Assembly: GCA_021739645.1 (NCBI GenBank)
Contig: JAIPBL010000010.1
Coordinates: 32,784-96,783 of the forward strand
Reading direction: 5' to 3'
DNA: 64,000 nt
Source of the DNA: Saprospiraceae bacterium
Lineage (GTDB): Bacteria; Bacteroidota; Bacteroidia; Chitinophagales; Saprospiraceae
The notes under the pieces were generated by a model. It saw only the letters and a list, made by a program, of their open reading frames with translations, had not been told where the DNA came from and did no database searches. A program made the position numbers and the translations under genes. Below, one piece after another: positions 40,107 to 49,035 of the stretch. Every line of letters starts with the position of its first letter. Within the stretch, counting starts at the first letter, position 1.

Positions 40107-42008
40107 TCACCGTTTTGCCCCATCTTTTATCTCCTCTACCACCTCTGGATTTAAAAGCGTTGAGGTATCACCCAAGTTGGAGGTATCACCCTCTGCCACC
40201 TTCCGCAGTATCCGTCGCATTATCTTACCGGAACGGGTTTTGGGCAGTCCGGTCACAATTTGAATAACGTCTGGCTTCGCAATTGGCCCGATGATGCGGG
40301 TGACAGTGGCCAGCACTTCCTTCTCAAATTTTGCGACATCCGAAACCGCTCCCTCCGCGATGACATAGGCATAAATGCCCTGCCCCTTGATTTCGTGCGG
40401 GAAGCCGACAACGGCACTTTCCACTACCTGCGGGTGTTCATTGATGGCATTTTCCACTTCTGCTGTGCCGATTCTGTGGCCGCTCACATTCATGACATCA
40501 TCCACCCGCCCGATAATTCTGTAGTAGCCATCAGCATCTCGCCGAGCGCCGTCGCCCGTGAAATATTTATCCTCAAAAGTTGCGAAGTAAACCTGCTTGC
40601 ACCGCTCGTGGTCACCGTACGTGGTGCGGATAATTCCCGGCCACGGAAACTTCATGCACAGCATCCCTTCCACGTCGTTGCCCTCCAGTTCATTGCCGGA
40701 GGCATCCACCAAACAAGGCTGCACGCCTGGAAGTGGTAGCGAAGCATAGGTCGGTTTCAGCGGCGTAATGCCTGCCAATGGTGAGATGAGGATGCCGCCA
40801 GTCTCTGTTTGCCACCAAGTATCCACGATGGGGCAGCGCCCCTTGCCAATTTTATCATTGTACCAATGCCAAGCCTCTGCGTTTATGGGTTCCCCAACTG
40901 AGCCGAGCACCCGCAGGCTGCTTAGGTCATGTTTTGCTGTCCATTCATCGCCGCAGGCCATCAGTGCCCGAATGGCAGTGGGTGCGGTGTAAAAAATATT
41001 GACTTTGTGTTTTTCACAAACCTCCCAAAAACGCCCGGCGTCCGGGAAAGTTGGCACTCCCTCAAACATGAGCGAGGTGGCACCATTGAGCAGTGGACCG
41101 TACACTATATAAGTATGTCCTGTAATCCAACCAATATCCGCCGTACACCAGTAAACATCACCTTCGTTGTATTGGAAAACATTGCTGAAACTGTACCCAG
41201 CAAACACCATGTATCCACCAACGGTATGCACAACGCCCTTTGGTTTGCCTGTGGAGCCGGAAGTGTAAAGGATAAAAAGCAAGTCCTCGGCATCCATTTC
41301 TTCTGGCGCACAAACGGTGGATTGATTAGGCACGATGTCATGCCACCAAACATCCTTCTCGGCGTTCCAATTGATTGGTTCACCAGCATGGCGCAGAACG
41401 AGCACTTTTTCGACGCTCGGGCAACCCATCGCCAGGGCGTCGTCCACCACTTTTTTTACGGGGATATTCTTGTTGCCACGGGCGTTGAAGTCGGAGCAAA
41501 TAACCGCCTTGCAGTCCGAGTCGTTGATGCGGTCAGCCAGTGACTGCGCCGAGAACCCTGCAAACACCACGCTATGGACAGCCCCGATGCGGGCGCAGGC
41601 CAACACACCAATGGCCAGTTCAGACACCATCGGCATGTAAAAGCAAACCCTGTCGCCTTTGCCGATGCCCATCGCTTTCAACGCATTTGCCGTTCGGCAA
41701 ACCTCTTCGTACAACTGTCTGTAAGTCAATCGAATAGCCTTGTCATTGGGGTTGTTTGGCTCCCAAAGAATTGCCACCTGATCGCCTCTAGTTTCGAGGT
41801 GACGGTCGAGGCAGTTGTAGGTGATGTTGGTCTTGCCACCTTTAAACCATTCTACTTTGGGCCTTTTAAATTCCCATTCCAACACCGTTTGCCAAGGTTT
41901 AGACCAATGGTATTCTGAGGCAACGTCCGCCCAAAAACCTGCCGGGTCTTCGACACTTTTTTTGTAAACTGACTTGTATTCTTCGAATGTTTTGATTCGG
42001 TTAGACAT
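40107..42008 (-). CDS. acs: Acetyl-CoA synthetase
   Basis: A 633-residue AMP-forming acetyl-CoA synthetase, which makes acetyl-CoA from acetate, ATP and CoA through acetyl-AMP. Length is the usual one. The P-loop signature YTSGSTGKPKGVVH, the acetate/AMP-site WWQTETGG and the hinge YFTGDGARRD are all intact. The C-terminal acetylatable lysine motif LPKTRSGKIMRR is present. Near the C-terminus a 12-bp direct repeat (GAGGTATCACCC twice) encodes GDTSNLGDTST. It stands alone on the minus strand between the PTPS-family gene (convergent) and recO. Confidence 0.96.
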   Translation of the reverse strand: MSNRIKTFEEYKSVYKKSVEDPAGFWADVASEYHWSKPWQTVLEWEFKRPKVEWFKGGKTNITYNCLDRHLETRGDQVAILWEPNNPNDKAIRLTYRQLYEEVCRTANALKAMGIGKGDRVCFYMPMVSELAIGVLACARIGAVHSVVFAGFSAQSLADRINDSDCKAVICSDFNARGNKNIPVKKVVDDALAMGCPSVEKVLVLRHAGEPINWNAEKDVWWHDIVPNQSTVCAPEEMDAEDLLFILYTSGSTGKPKGVVHTVGGYMVFAGYSFSNVFQYNEGDVYWCTADIGWITGHTYIVYGPLLNGATSLMFEGVPTFPDAGRFWEVCEKHKVNIFYTAPTAIRALMACGDEWTAKHDLSSLRVLGSVGEPINAEAWHWYNDKIGKGRCPIVDTWWQTETGGILISPLAGITPLKPTYASLPLPGVQPCLVDASGNELEGNDVEGMLCMKFPWPGIIRTTYGDHERCKQVYFATFEDKYFTGDGARRDADGYYRIIGRVDDVMNVSGHRIGTAEVENAINEHPQVVESAVVGFPHEIKGQGIYAYVIAEGAVSDVAKFEKEVLATVTRIIGPIAKPDVIQIVTGLPKTRSGKIMRRILRKVAEGDTSNLGDTSTLLNPEVVEEIKDGAKR

Positions 42009-42157
42009 AATATTTCTGTTTTGATGTTGTACAAATTTTGGACAAATATTAGGGCCTGGCCTCCATTATCCAGTGATTTTTTTCACCCTCAAAGCTGTTA
42101 ATTGTCAAGCAAAAAACTAGCTATTTCCCATCTAAAAATCAACGCTCCAAAATGCAG

Positions 42158-42886
42158 CTAGCCTCCAAGTACCTCTTCCAGCACCTCGTGAGAATGCACC
42201 GTTGGAAAGTTATCGATATGCAGCCGATAGTATAAAAGCAGGTTTTTGAGGAAGCTGCGGCGTTCCTCCCGCTCGAACGGCACTTCGTGACAACGGTCCA
42301 TCGACAGCATCAACAATTGATAAAACTTGGCACTTGCTACCTCCGCAAGCCAGTAGTTGTGCATTGGTTTTTCATGGATAAAAACGCCCTCCTGCAAGTC
42401 GAAAAAATGCGAATCTTGCTCAAAATCTCCACTCGGCAAGAAGCCCATAAACTCGGTCAAATGTATCATAAAGTGCAAATGCAAGTTGGCAATCGGATGG
42501 GTCGTTTCGTCCAGAAAAACAAAATTGCGGAGCAAAAAATCGAACAGCGCCTCATTTGCTTCATGCCCATGAACAGTGTTTCGGGCCACTTCCACCATAA
42601 ATAGCCCCACCGAACTTCGGCGGATATCGAAAGGGATAGACTGAAAAACATGGTGCGGCCTGATTTCCTTCAGGCGAGTCAGGTCTTGGTCCTCCCGGTG
42701 GTAGGCCACCAAGTCAACAGCCGTCATGGGTTGCAGCAGCCCAGCACTCACCGTAGGTCGTTTTGAGCGCACACCACTCACTATGTACGAGCGCAGGCCT
42801 TTTTCTTCGGTGAAAACATCAACAATGACGCTGGTTTCCGAGTATTTTTTTGCCTTAAAAATGATTCCACGGGTCTTGATCAGCAC
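42158..42886 (-). CDS. recO: DNA repair protein RecO
   Basis: A 242-residue RecO protein, part of the RecFOR pathway that loads RecA on SSB-coated gaps. The N-terminal OB-fold (IIFKAKKYSETSVIVDVFTEEKG) and the helical C-terminal part are recognisable. The usual RecO zinc-finger cysteines are not seen, as in many Bacteroidota. I chose GTG at 42886, giving MLIKTRGIIFKAKKYSE in line with relatives; the frame is open a further 27 codons upstream but those do not look conserved. A TACCTTTG -7 box lies on the minus strand at 42965-42972. Confidence 0.87.
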   Translation of the reverse strand: MLIKTRGIIFKAKKYSETSVIVDVFTEEKGLRSYIVSGVRSKRPTVSAGLLQPMTAVDLVAYHREDQDLTRLKEIRPHHVFQSIPFDIRRSSVGLFMVEVARNTVHGHEANEALFDFLLRNFVFLDETTHPIANLHLHFMIHLTEFMGFLPSGDFEQDSHFFDLQEGVFIHEKPMHNYWLAEVASAKFYQLLMLSMDRCHEVPFEREERRSFLKNLLLYYRLHIDNFPTVHSHEVLEEVLGG

Positions 42887-43326
42887 GATGTGTAGTATTG
42901 TTGGACTGTAAACCCAAGCCTGAAAACCATCCTTTTGAACTTCTGGACAAGCCTGGGGTAGTAACAAAGGTAGCCCTGCGACCGTCTTTGGTGTGAAGTT
43001 AGTTTTTTGAAAACGATTGACAAAATGGCGTTGTGAAAATGGTTGTTGTGAGAGAAAAGTTGAATAATCGAACGTTCGTCGAGAATCTGCCTACGCAACT
43101 CCATCGGCGTTTGGAGAAAGGCAACCTTAGGGGCATACCTTTGTCCATGTCAATAAGAAATCACCCGAATTATGAAAGATAGCGGTTAGTTCTAACATGG
43201 GTTTAAAAAATTAGGAACCTGTTTTTCAGTTCTTTATGAAATTCATTTTTTTTCTAAACTCAATAACCGTATTAACCGACTACCTCCCCCAAATTTCAGC
43301 ATTAACAATCATCAACAAAAATTAAA
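42887..43326. other. 440-bp intergenic region with plus-strand promoter
   Basis: A plus-strand promoter candidate is TTG at 43111-43113 and TACCTTTG at 43136-43143 with 22-base spacing, leading to the small secreted protein gene after a leader of about 175 nt. The leader contains TAAGAAATCACCCGA (about 43154-43168) followed by TTATGAA and a 5-codon micro-ORF (ATGAAAGATAGCGGTTAG). The same word is found at 32538. No other gene seen. Confidence 0.5.
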
Positions 43327-43752
43327 ATGAAATCTTCTGCATTTGTTCTTATGCTTTCGTTGCTTGCAAATTTGAGTTTTGCAACCTTTTCTGTGGACAC
43401 ACTTACCGTTCAAACCAATAAAAGTTACATGGATACTGCCTCCCGGGAGAGCCTGAAGGTCACCTTGGTAGGCGACTGGACCAAAATCAGCCAAGATGAA
43501 TTGGACTGGGGCTTTTCGAGCTTGAGCCTTTTCGCTGACGGCAAATTCAAAGGAACAGCCACCGATGGATTGGAAGTTAGCGGTAGTTGGGAAGTTTCGA
43601 GCGACGGTCAAATAATTGCCATCCATAAGTTATCTGAGAAGACCGGGGAAAAACTTGAAACGGTGCTCGCCCAGATAGAAACCGCTGATGGACATACGCT
43701 AACGCTGAGAAGCTTCGGGGTTAAGGAAGGTAAGCAGACGTTTATCCAATAA
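43327..43752 (+). CDS. Small secreted protein, possibly lipocalin-like
   Basis: A 141-residue protein with signal peptide (MKSSAFVLMLSLLANLSFA). The mature part is a single beta-rich domain: LVGDWTKISQDELDWGFSSLSLFADGKFKGTATDG, then GSWEVSSDGQIIAIHKL. The GDW and strand-turn pattern resembles lipocalin-like domains of Bacteroidota, but the match is not firm. No ligand is known. A terminator directly follows, so the gene is monocistronic with a long leader. Confidence 0.7.
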   Translation: MKSSAFVLMLSLLANLSFATFSVDTLTVQTNKSYMDTASRESLKVTLVGDWTKISQDELDWGFSSLSLFADGKFKGTATDGLEVSGSWEVSSDGQIIAIHKLSEKTGEKLETVLAQIETADGHTLTLRSFGVKEGKQTFIQ

Positions 43753-43795
43753 TTTTAGATAAAAACATGAGTAGTGTAAAATAGCCATTTACGAG

Positions 43796-43823
43796 AAAGG
43801 GTGTCCCTGTTGGACGCCCTTTT
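43796..43823. terminator. Terminator between convergent genes
   Basis: Stem AAAGGGTGTCC / GGACGCCCTTT (one U-G pair), 5-base loop, T-rich tail, after the small secreted protein and before the convergent CotH gene. Confidence 0.85.
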
Positions 43824-43831
43824 GTTTATCG

Positions 43832-45472
43832 TCAATATTTCATAAGCGTTCCTGTAAAAGGCTTTCTTTTGCCTATTTTCAAGCTATAAAAATAAACGCC
43901 TACAGGCACTTCGCTACCGTCCCATTCCAGCTTTTCCAATTTTGAGTGGAGGTAGATTCTCTCAATTTGATGAACCAATCGGCCATTTGCGTCAAAAATT
44001 TCAAGATGAACAGGTTGGTAGGAACTGACATTGAAATAAAATTCCACCTTATCGTGAAAAAGCGAGGGTACTACCGTTGGCAGTTCGTTGCCGGGCGGGT
44101 CAACGATGATGGTTGTGTCAACGGCTACAAGCGCTTCCATTGCGCCGTCCATCCATTCAAGCCTATTCACTAGCCAAGTTCGCATTCTTGCCACTTCAGC
44201 TTGATAACTACCAGAGATGACGGGATTTGGCCAGATGTACTCGTTCAGTGTCGGCCACCGCACAAAGTTGCGTTGGGCAGGCTCGGCAAGTAGGGCTTGC
44301 AGCGAGTCCACGAGGTGGAGAATTTTGTCATTGCTGAGTTTGTCAACCCGTTGCGCTACCCATTCATCGTGCATTTGCTGCGCAAACGCAGGGTCGTTCC
44401 AAAGTTTTTTCCACCAAAAATGAACTACCCAATAGTCACCTGGGCAGAAATTGTTGAAGTCCATCGCCCAGCCCTGATAGCCCGGCCCAATGCAGTAGTC
44501 CACATTGCTGAAGCCAAGGTTGTAGTCCCAAACAGGGCCAAGGTGCAGCCGGGTATCAACGCTGTCACGGTCTTTGTACATGAATGTGCTGAGCCGGTAC
44601 CCGTCAACATTTCGGCTCATTTCCTGAATAAAAATCATCTGAATTACAGAAGGTACATCTAGTAAACTAGGGTAGCCACTCACCGGGTCAGAAAAGCTTG
44701 GCGAGGCCATGACATTTTCAAAATTGGAAATATAATCCTGAATGTATGCTTTTTGCGGCTGGGTGATTTCATCCGGTTTTGGGTAGTGGTACTGGTAAAT
44801 GGTGCCACCGGGAATGCCGCCCGTGGTGGAAGGGAAGGCTGAGGGAAAACCATCGGACACAAGCCCGTCGAACTTGTCAAATTTGAGAATATAGCCACCA
44901 GTGAGGGCATCGCCGCTGTTGTCATCCACTTCCAATTTACTGATATCCAATCGATTAGCATCTCTTTTTATCTTTTCCGTAAAAAGGTAAACACCACGGT
45001 AGTCGCCATTGATGACCACTTCGCAAAGGCGCACCCTGGGAGCATAGGGCATTATCCAGCTGGCCATCGTGAACGCCAACGCATTTCTCATCAGCGTTTT
45101 GTCGGAGTAGGGCCCATGTAGCACCCAGTCATTTTCCTTCGGAAAACCGAGCAGCGCGACGTTCAAAGAAGTACTGTCAGTATTTTGGGTCTCTACGGCA
45201 TAGTTTTTTTTGGGGAAAGACTGTGAACTGCTCCCTCTCACTTCGATGCCGATTTGGCCATCGTAGTTGTTGTAGGGGTCGGAGACGTGGTTGATTTCAC
45301 CATTGCCGTTCCAGATGACGCCGAGGTGGGCGGTAGTTTTTGGCTCATCTAATATTGGATCACTGTTTTGGGTTTGGATGATGAAAATGGGCAGGTTAGA
45401 GCTGTTGAAAGTTTGTGCAATCAGGAGCTGGAAAAATAGCAGGCATAGCAGAGTGAAAATTGACTTTTGCAT
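43832..45472 (-). CDS. Secreted CotH-family protein with T9SS type A sorting domain
   Basis: A 546-residue secreted protein. The signal peptide is MQKSIFTLLCLLFFQLLIAQ. The CotH kinase-like domain spans about residues 60-400. Its conserved words are VRGSSSQSFPKKNYAVE, GFPKENDWVLHGPYSDKTLMRNALAF, YRGVYLFTEKIKRD and the catalytic-type WDYNLGFSN. CotH of Bacillus is an atypical protein kinase for spore coat; secreted Bacteroidota members have unknown substrates. The C-terminus is a T9SS type A sorting domain (VHLEIFDANGRLVHQI ... VYFYSLKIGKRKPFTGTLMKY). The start ATG 45472 begins the signal peptide and leaves a 28-bp gap to the upstream oxidoreductase. Confidence 0.9.
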   Translation of the reverse strand: MQKSIFTLLCLLFFQLLIAQTFNSSNLPIFIIQTQNSDPILDEPKTTAHLGVIWNGNGEINHVSDPYNNYDGQIGIEVRGSSSQSFPKKNYAVETQNTDSTSLNVALLGFPKENDWVLHGPYSDKTLMRNALAFTMASWIMPYAPRVRLCEVVINGDYRGVYLFTEKIKRDANRLDISKLEVDDNSGDALTGGYILKFDKFDGLVSDGFPSAFPSTTGGIPGGTIYQYHYPKPDEITQPQKAYIQDYISNFENVMASPSFSDPVSGYPSLLDVPSVIQMIFIQEMSRNVDGYRLSTFMYKDRDSVDTRLHLGPVWDYNLGFSNVDYCIGPGYQGWAMDFNNFCPGDYWVVHFWWKKLWNDPAFAQQMHDEWVAQRVDKLSNDKILHLVDSLQALLAEPAQRNFVRWPTLNEYIWPNPVISGSYQAEVARMRTWLVNRLEWMDGAMEALVAVDTTIIVDPPGNELPTVVPSLFHDKVEFYFNVSSYQPVHLEIFDANGRLVHQIERIYLHSKLEKLEWDGSEVPVGVYFYSLKIGKRKPFTGTLMKY

Positions 45473-45500
45473 GTATGTTTTTTGAAAAATTAAAAAATAG

Positions 45501-46484
45501 TCAGTCTGTCGGATAAACAATCCCAGCTTCCCGCCTTACCCAATCCAATACTTCCATCAACTGGATACTGAAATCAAGTGGCAGTTTCTCACTCTCAGTT
45601 TTGCCGTTCCGCAGACAATCGTTCACTTCCAGTATTTCATGGTAATACCCGTGGCCAGTTGAAGGCAAGTGAATTTGCTCGCTACTTTTCTCATAAAAAG
45701 AAACCGACAAATCCTGAGGGTTGAGGAAACGGTTGTGGAGGCGAAGTGCCCCGGTTTCACCATATATATATGCCTCGATTTCAGTCTTAACCACCAACGA
45801 GCAATCGAGAATGGCCAATCGGTTGTCAGGGTACTCGAAAATCATGGCGCAACTGTCGTCAGCACCGAGGCTGCTCATAACTGCAGTTGCTTTAATTTTG
45901 GTTGGTTTCCCCCAAAGCAAAGTAGCCAAGAATGTGGGGTAAATACCCACATCCAGCAACGAGCCACCACCCAATGCTGGGTTGAAGACCCTGTGTTTTG
46001 GTGGGAAATTAGCCTTAAAGCCAAAGTCAGCCCGGATGGTTTTCAGTTGGCCGATATAACCTCCTTGCGCAAGCCGCACCGCTTCTTCAAAGCCCGGGAT
46101 AAACCTCGTCCACATGGCTTCCATCAGGAAAACCTTGTTTGCTCGGGCGCAGTCCACCATTTTCTGAACCTGGGCAGTATTCATGGCAAACGGCTTCTCA
46201 CACAGCACTGCGATGCCCCGTTCAAGGCACATAATGGTGTGCTCGAAGTGGCCTGTATGCGGCGATGCGATGTACACGACATCAAGGTCCGGGCAGTCCA
46301 GCAACGCTTCATAGCTCCCGAAAGCATGATGAGCCCCATATTCGCCAGCAAAGTCTCTTGCCCTTTGGAGGGAACGGGAGCCAACAGCAAGCAGCCTTGC
46401 ACCCGCAACCAGTTTGAGGTCGTGCGCAAATTTGTGGGCAATTCGCCCTGGTGCCAATATGCCCCAATTGATGGTAATTTTCAT
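45501..46484 (-). CDS. Gfo/Idh/MocA-family NAD(P)-dependent oxidoreductase
   Basis: A 327-residue oxidoreductase of the GFO_IDH_MocA type. The N-terminal Rossmann domain has WGILAPGRIAHKFAHDL (the first Gly motif is GILAPGRIA). The catalytic EKP motif lies in VLCEKPFAMN, with HTGHFEHT before it. The C-terminal alpha/beta domain contains GGGSLLDVGIYPTFLATLLWG, the family's conserved D-x-G-x-Y/H motif. Substrates in this family are sugars, inositol or dihydrodiols; the closest resemblance is to trans-1,2-dihydrobenzene-1,2-diol dehydrogenase-like members. It lies just upstream of the CotH gene. Confidence 0.9.
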   Translation of the reverse strand: MKITINWGILAPGRIAHKFAHDLKLVAGARLLAVGSRSLQRARDFAGEYGAHHAFGSYEALLDCPDLDVVYIASPHTGHFEHTIMCLERGIAVLCEKPFAMNTAQVQKMVDCARANKVFLMEAMWTRFIPGFEEAVRLAQGGYIGQLKTIRADFGFKANFPPKHRVFNPALGGGSLLDVGIYPTFLATLLWGKPTKIKATAVMSSLGADDSCAMIFEYPDNRLAILDCSLVVKTEIEAYIYGETGALRLHNRFLNPQDLSVSFYEKSSEQIHLPSTGHGYYHEILEVNDCLRNGKTESEKLPLDFSIQLMEVLDWVRREAGIVYPTD

Positions 46485-46685
46485 AGAATACTGGTTTCGT
46501 GAAAAAGTCTGGTGCGAATTTAGCCATTCATAGCGGTGTCGTTCGGCTATGATTTATATTAAATGGCACAATTTTTCTCCAAAATAAAATTCATTCCAAA
46601 GTATTTAAATAAATTTGCTTTGAAGCTAAAAGCAAACGCTACACACACTTGAGCCTCCCGGATTTCATTTTTCAAGATTTTAACT

Positions 46686-47447
46686 GTGAGAAAAAATTTT
46701 ATTGCATTCCTTCCGGCAATGCTCGTTTGCCAATTACTTTGGTCGCAATACACTGCGGACACAGTGTTTACGCATGTGGATAAAATGCCCAGCTTTGGGA
46801 ATTGCACGAGTCAAGAAGCTGATGAGGAGGCTCAAAAGAAATGCTCAGACCAAGCATTGGTTCAGTTCATTTCTCGCCAATTAGAGTACCCAGAAGAAGC
46901 AAAAGCCAATAATGTGGAAGGGACGGTTTACGTGAATTTTGTCGTAGATGAAAACGGCCATGTACAATCCCCTGCGCTATTAATGGATATCGGGAGTGGC
47001 TGCGGCGAGGCAGCGTTGGCAATTATTAAAGCCATGCCCGCATGGGAACCAGGAATTCAAGGGAAACAACCTGTCAAAGTTAAACTCAACCTCCCCATCC
47101 AGTTTTCCCTGCGCAATGCGGACCGTGCGCTTGCAGATAGATTCACCATCACCTGGGGCGATATCGTTGGCGATACGGTAACCCTTGAGCAACTAGCGCG
47201 CAACTTGCCTTTTAGCGTTTACGTGCGTGGGCCATCGGGTGATTCCCACTATGTGGACGAATTGGGGTTCACATATACCAGCCGAAGTAAGCGGCAAACC
47301 ACTGCCATCAGTCGTGGGGGTATCAGTGAGGAACTTGTCGCAATCGTAGAAAAATCAAAGCCAAGAGGAAAATTCACTATAACAGCCTCCGTGCAGGATA
47401 ATGGCCACTTCATCAATGTATCTCGCACTTTTTTGGTGTCAAACTGA
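46686..47447 (+). CDS. Secreted TonB C-terminal-domain protein
   Basis: A 253-residue protein beginning at GTG 46686 with a signal peptide (MRKNFIAFLPAMLVCQLLWS). Residues ~60-145 form a TonB C-terminal-type domain (QLEYPEEAKANNVEGTVYVNFVVDENGHVQSPALLMDIGSGCGEAALAIIKAMPAWEPG), the common Bacteroidota form. Unlike a true TonB there is no N-terminal membrane anchor with a proline-rich spacer, so it is probably a periplasmic TonB-domain protein. The C-terminal ~100 residues form another beta-rich domain (DTVTLEQLARNLPFSVYVRG). A terminator is not obvious. Confidence 0.83.
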   Translation: MRKNFIAFLPAMLVCQLLWSQYTADTVFTHVDKMPSFGNCTSQEADEEAQKKCSDQALVQFISRQLEYPEEAKANNVEGTVYVNFVVDENGHVQSPALLMDIGSGCGEAALAIIKAMPAWEPGIQGKQPVKVKLNLPIQFSLRNADRALADRFTITWGDIVGDTVTLEQLARNLPFSVYVRGPSGDSHYVDELGFTYTSRSKRQTTAISRGGISEELVAIVEKSKPRGKFTITASVQDNGHFINVSRTFLVSN

Positions 47448-47724
47448 AAACCTTCATGTATTTTTTGCCATCTCGTCCTATGCTAAAAATAACTATTTGA
47501 ATGTATAGTGACAAAAATAAGTCCCAGTCTTTACCTTTGCTCACTGAACAAAGTGGATATTTGCCACTTTAACTTTCAACTGGCATGACCTGTTTTAAAA
47601 CGAGTAACTCCATTTGTTAAAATGGAATGAAAATTTCTGGGCTTAAAAAACACTCCGAATTTTTCACGTCTTATTTTTAATGGGCCACGATCCAATTTTT
47701 TCATTACAAAAATAAATATCTAAA

Positions 47725-48489
47725 ATGAGAATGAATTTAACACTCCGATTGCTAACAATCGTAATGGTAGCTGTTCTTGCACTTCCTTCCTGCGTTTCCA
47801 AGAAGAAATTCCAGCAACTGATGGATGAGAAGACTGCAATGGCCAACTCCTTAGCTGAGAGCCAAAAGCAAATAAACAACTTGGAAGGTCAAGTTACTAC
47901 ACTTCAAACAGACATGGCTAGCCAAAAGTCAAAGTTTGAATCGGATATCAACGGCCTTCGCAAGGACGTGGATTCAGCAAAAATGGATGCAGACAAAGCC
48001 CGCAAAGCTGCCGCAGACAAAGATGCTGAACTTGCTCGGATTAAAAAAGAGGTAAAGGATGCTTTTGGTCTTGGAAGCGATGTAGCCGTCACCAACCAAA
48101 ATGGTGAAATGGTAGTTACACTTGCTGACCCCGTTAACTACAAGAGTGGATCGGCTAGGCTGAATCGCCAGTCCCGCAAATCAATAGAGTCATTGGCAAA
48201 GACCATGAAAAATAACCCGAGCATGCACCTCCTTGTTGAGGGTCACGCCGATGCTGATAAATTCCCAGGTGGTGGTTACAACAACTGGGATCTCAGTGTT
48301 GATCGTTCAATGAATGTTGTTAAGCGTTTGATCAAACTCGGTGTGAAACCAGAGCAGCTCACGGTTGCAGGACGTGGCGATTCTGCACCGCTTGCCCCGA
48401 ATGACAACAGGGCGAATAAGGCGAAGAACCGTCGCACAGAGGCTAAACCGTCTCCTAAAACGGGTCCACTTTATCAAATTGGGCAGTAA
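47725..48489 (+). CDS. OmpA-family peptidoglycan-binding lipoprotein with coiled coil
   Basis: A 254-residue lipoprotein. Signal peptide ends VAVLALPSC (lipobox LPSC, Cys23). Residues ~30-110 are a heptad-rich coiled coil (LAESQKQINNLEGQVTTLQTDMASQ ... ADKARKAAADKDAELARIKKEVKDAF). The OmpA-like domain occupies ~125-235, with YKSGSARLNRQSRKSIESLA, VEGHADAD, and NWDLSVDRSMNVVKRLI; the D and R of the peptidoglycan-binding site are present. It resembles the Pal/OmpA type that tethers the outer membrane to the cell wall. A TACCTTTG -7 box at 47532-47539 gives a leader near 185 nt. A strong terminator follows. Confidence 0.9.
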   Translation: MRMNLTLRLLTIVMVAVLALPSCVSKKKFQQLMDEKTAMANSLAESQKQINNLEGQVTTLQTDMASQKSKFESDINGLRKDVDSAKMDADKARKAAADKDAELARIKKEVKDAFGLGSDVAVTNQNGEMVVTLADPVNYKSGSARLNRQSRKSIESLAKTMKNNPSMHLLVEGHADADKFPGGGYNNWDLSVDRSMNVVKRLIKLGVKPEQLTVAGRGDSAPLAPNDNRANKAKNRRTEAKPSPKTGPLYQIGQ

Positions 48490-48503
48490 TCATCGTCAGA
48501 AAA

Positions 48504-48546
48504 AAAAGAAAGGCGACTAGGATAATCCTAGTCGGCTTTCTTTTTT
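48504..48546 (+). terminator. Terminator of the OmpA lipoprotein gene
   Basis: A long stem AAAGAAAGGCGACTAGGAT / ATCCTAGTCGGCTTTCTTT (one mismatch) ends in a T-run. Confidence 0.9.
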
Positions 48547-48558
48547 ACACTGCAATTG

Positions 48559-48600
48559 AAAAGGCCGCAAGGTTCTGATTACCAGTTACTTGCGGCCTTT
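48559..48600 (-). terminator. Terminator next to tRNA-Arg(CCG)
   Basis: Stem AAAGGCCGCAAG / CTTGCGGCCTTT, 12 bp, in the gap downstream of the minus-strand tRNA. Confidence 0.75.
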
Positions 48601-48607
48601 ATTATTG

Positions 48608-48679
48608 TAGCCCCGACAGGGATCGAACCTGTATCTTAGGTTCCGGAAACCTACATACTATCCATTGTACTACGGAGCC
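48608..48679 (-). tRNA. tRNA-Arg(CCG)
   Basis: A 72-nt tRNA with acceptor GGCTCCG / CGGGGCT (two wobbles), D-arm GTAC-AATGGATA-GTAT, anticodon stem TAGGT/ACCTA with loop TTCCGGA (anticodon CCG) and T-arm ACAGG-TTCGATC-CCTGT. CCA is not encoded. A TAACTTTG -7 box on the minus strand at 48741-48748 is 62 bases upstream. It is uninterrupted, unlike the tRNA-Arg(UCU) at 30.5 kb. Confidence 0.93.
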
Positions 48680-49035
48680 AATTCAAGCGAAGAAACAAGG
48701 ATTTATCTTCTAATGTTTCAGAGCTTTTAAATACGGGCGGCAAAGTTAAATATTTTCCGGTCAATCCAAGAGGAAGGCCAATCAAATAAAAACGCTCCAA
48801 AGAAGGTAATGATACAAAGAAAGGAATTAAGTCAAACAAATCAATCTTGGTAGAATCATGAAGAATTCCAAAACAACCACTCGTAACCAAGGAAAATTTT
48901 TGTAAAATCAATTCAAGTTGTATCGAACAAAATAATATTTCAGTATGTTAAGCTGAAATTGAAAGAGGTTGCTAATTTTGCACCGCAATTTCTTGCAAAT
49001 CAATCATTTCTATCTAAACTTAAAAGAACTCTACA
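48680..49035. other. 356-bp intergenic region
   Basis: Between the tRNA-Arg(CCG) and the small lipoprotein. It contains the tRNA promoter box (48741-48748) and a plus-strand TAATTTTG box at 48973-48980 for the lipoprotein gene. No gene is convincing here. Confidence 0.5.

Noticed and set aside
40190..40206. Short direct repeat GAGGTATCACCC in acs as a regulatory site
   Set aside because: It lies in frame within the coding region and simply encodes a GDTS duplication near the C-terminus.
48651..48911. 86-codon minus-strand frame near tRNA-Arg(CCG)
   Set aside because: It overlaps the tRNA and its promoter and has no recognisable features.
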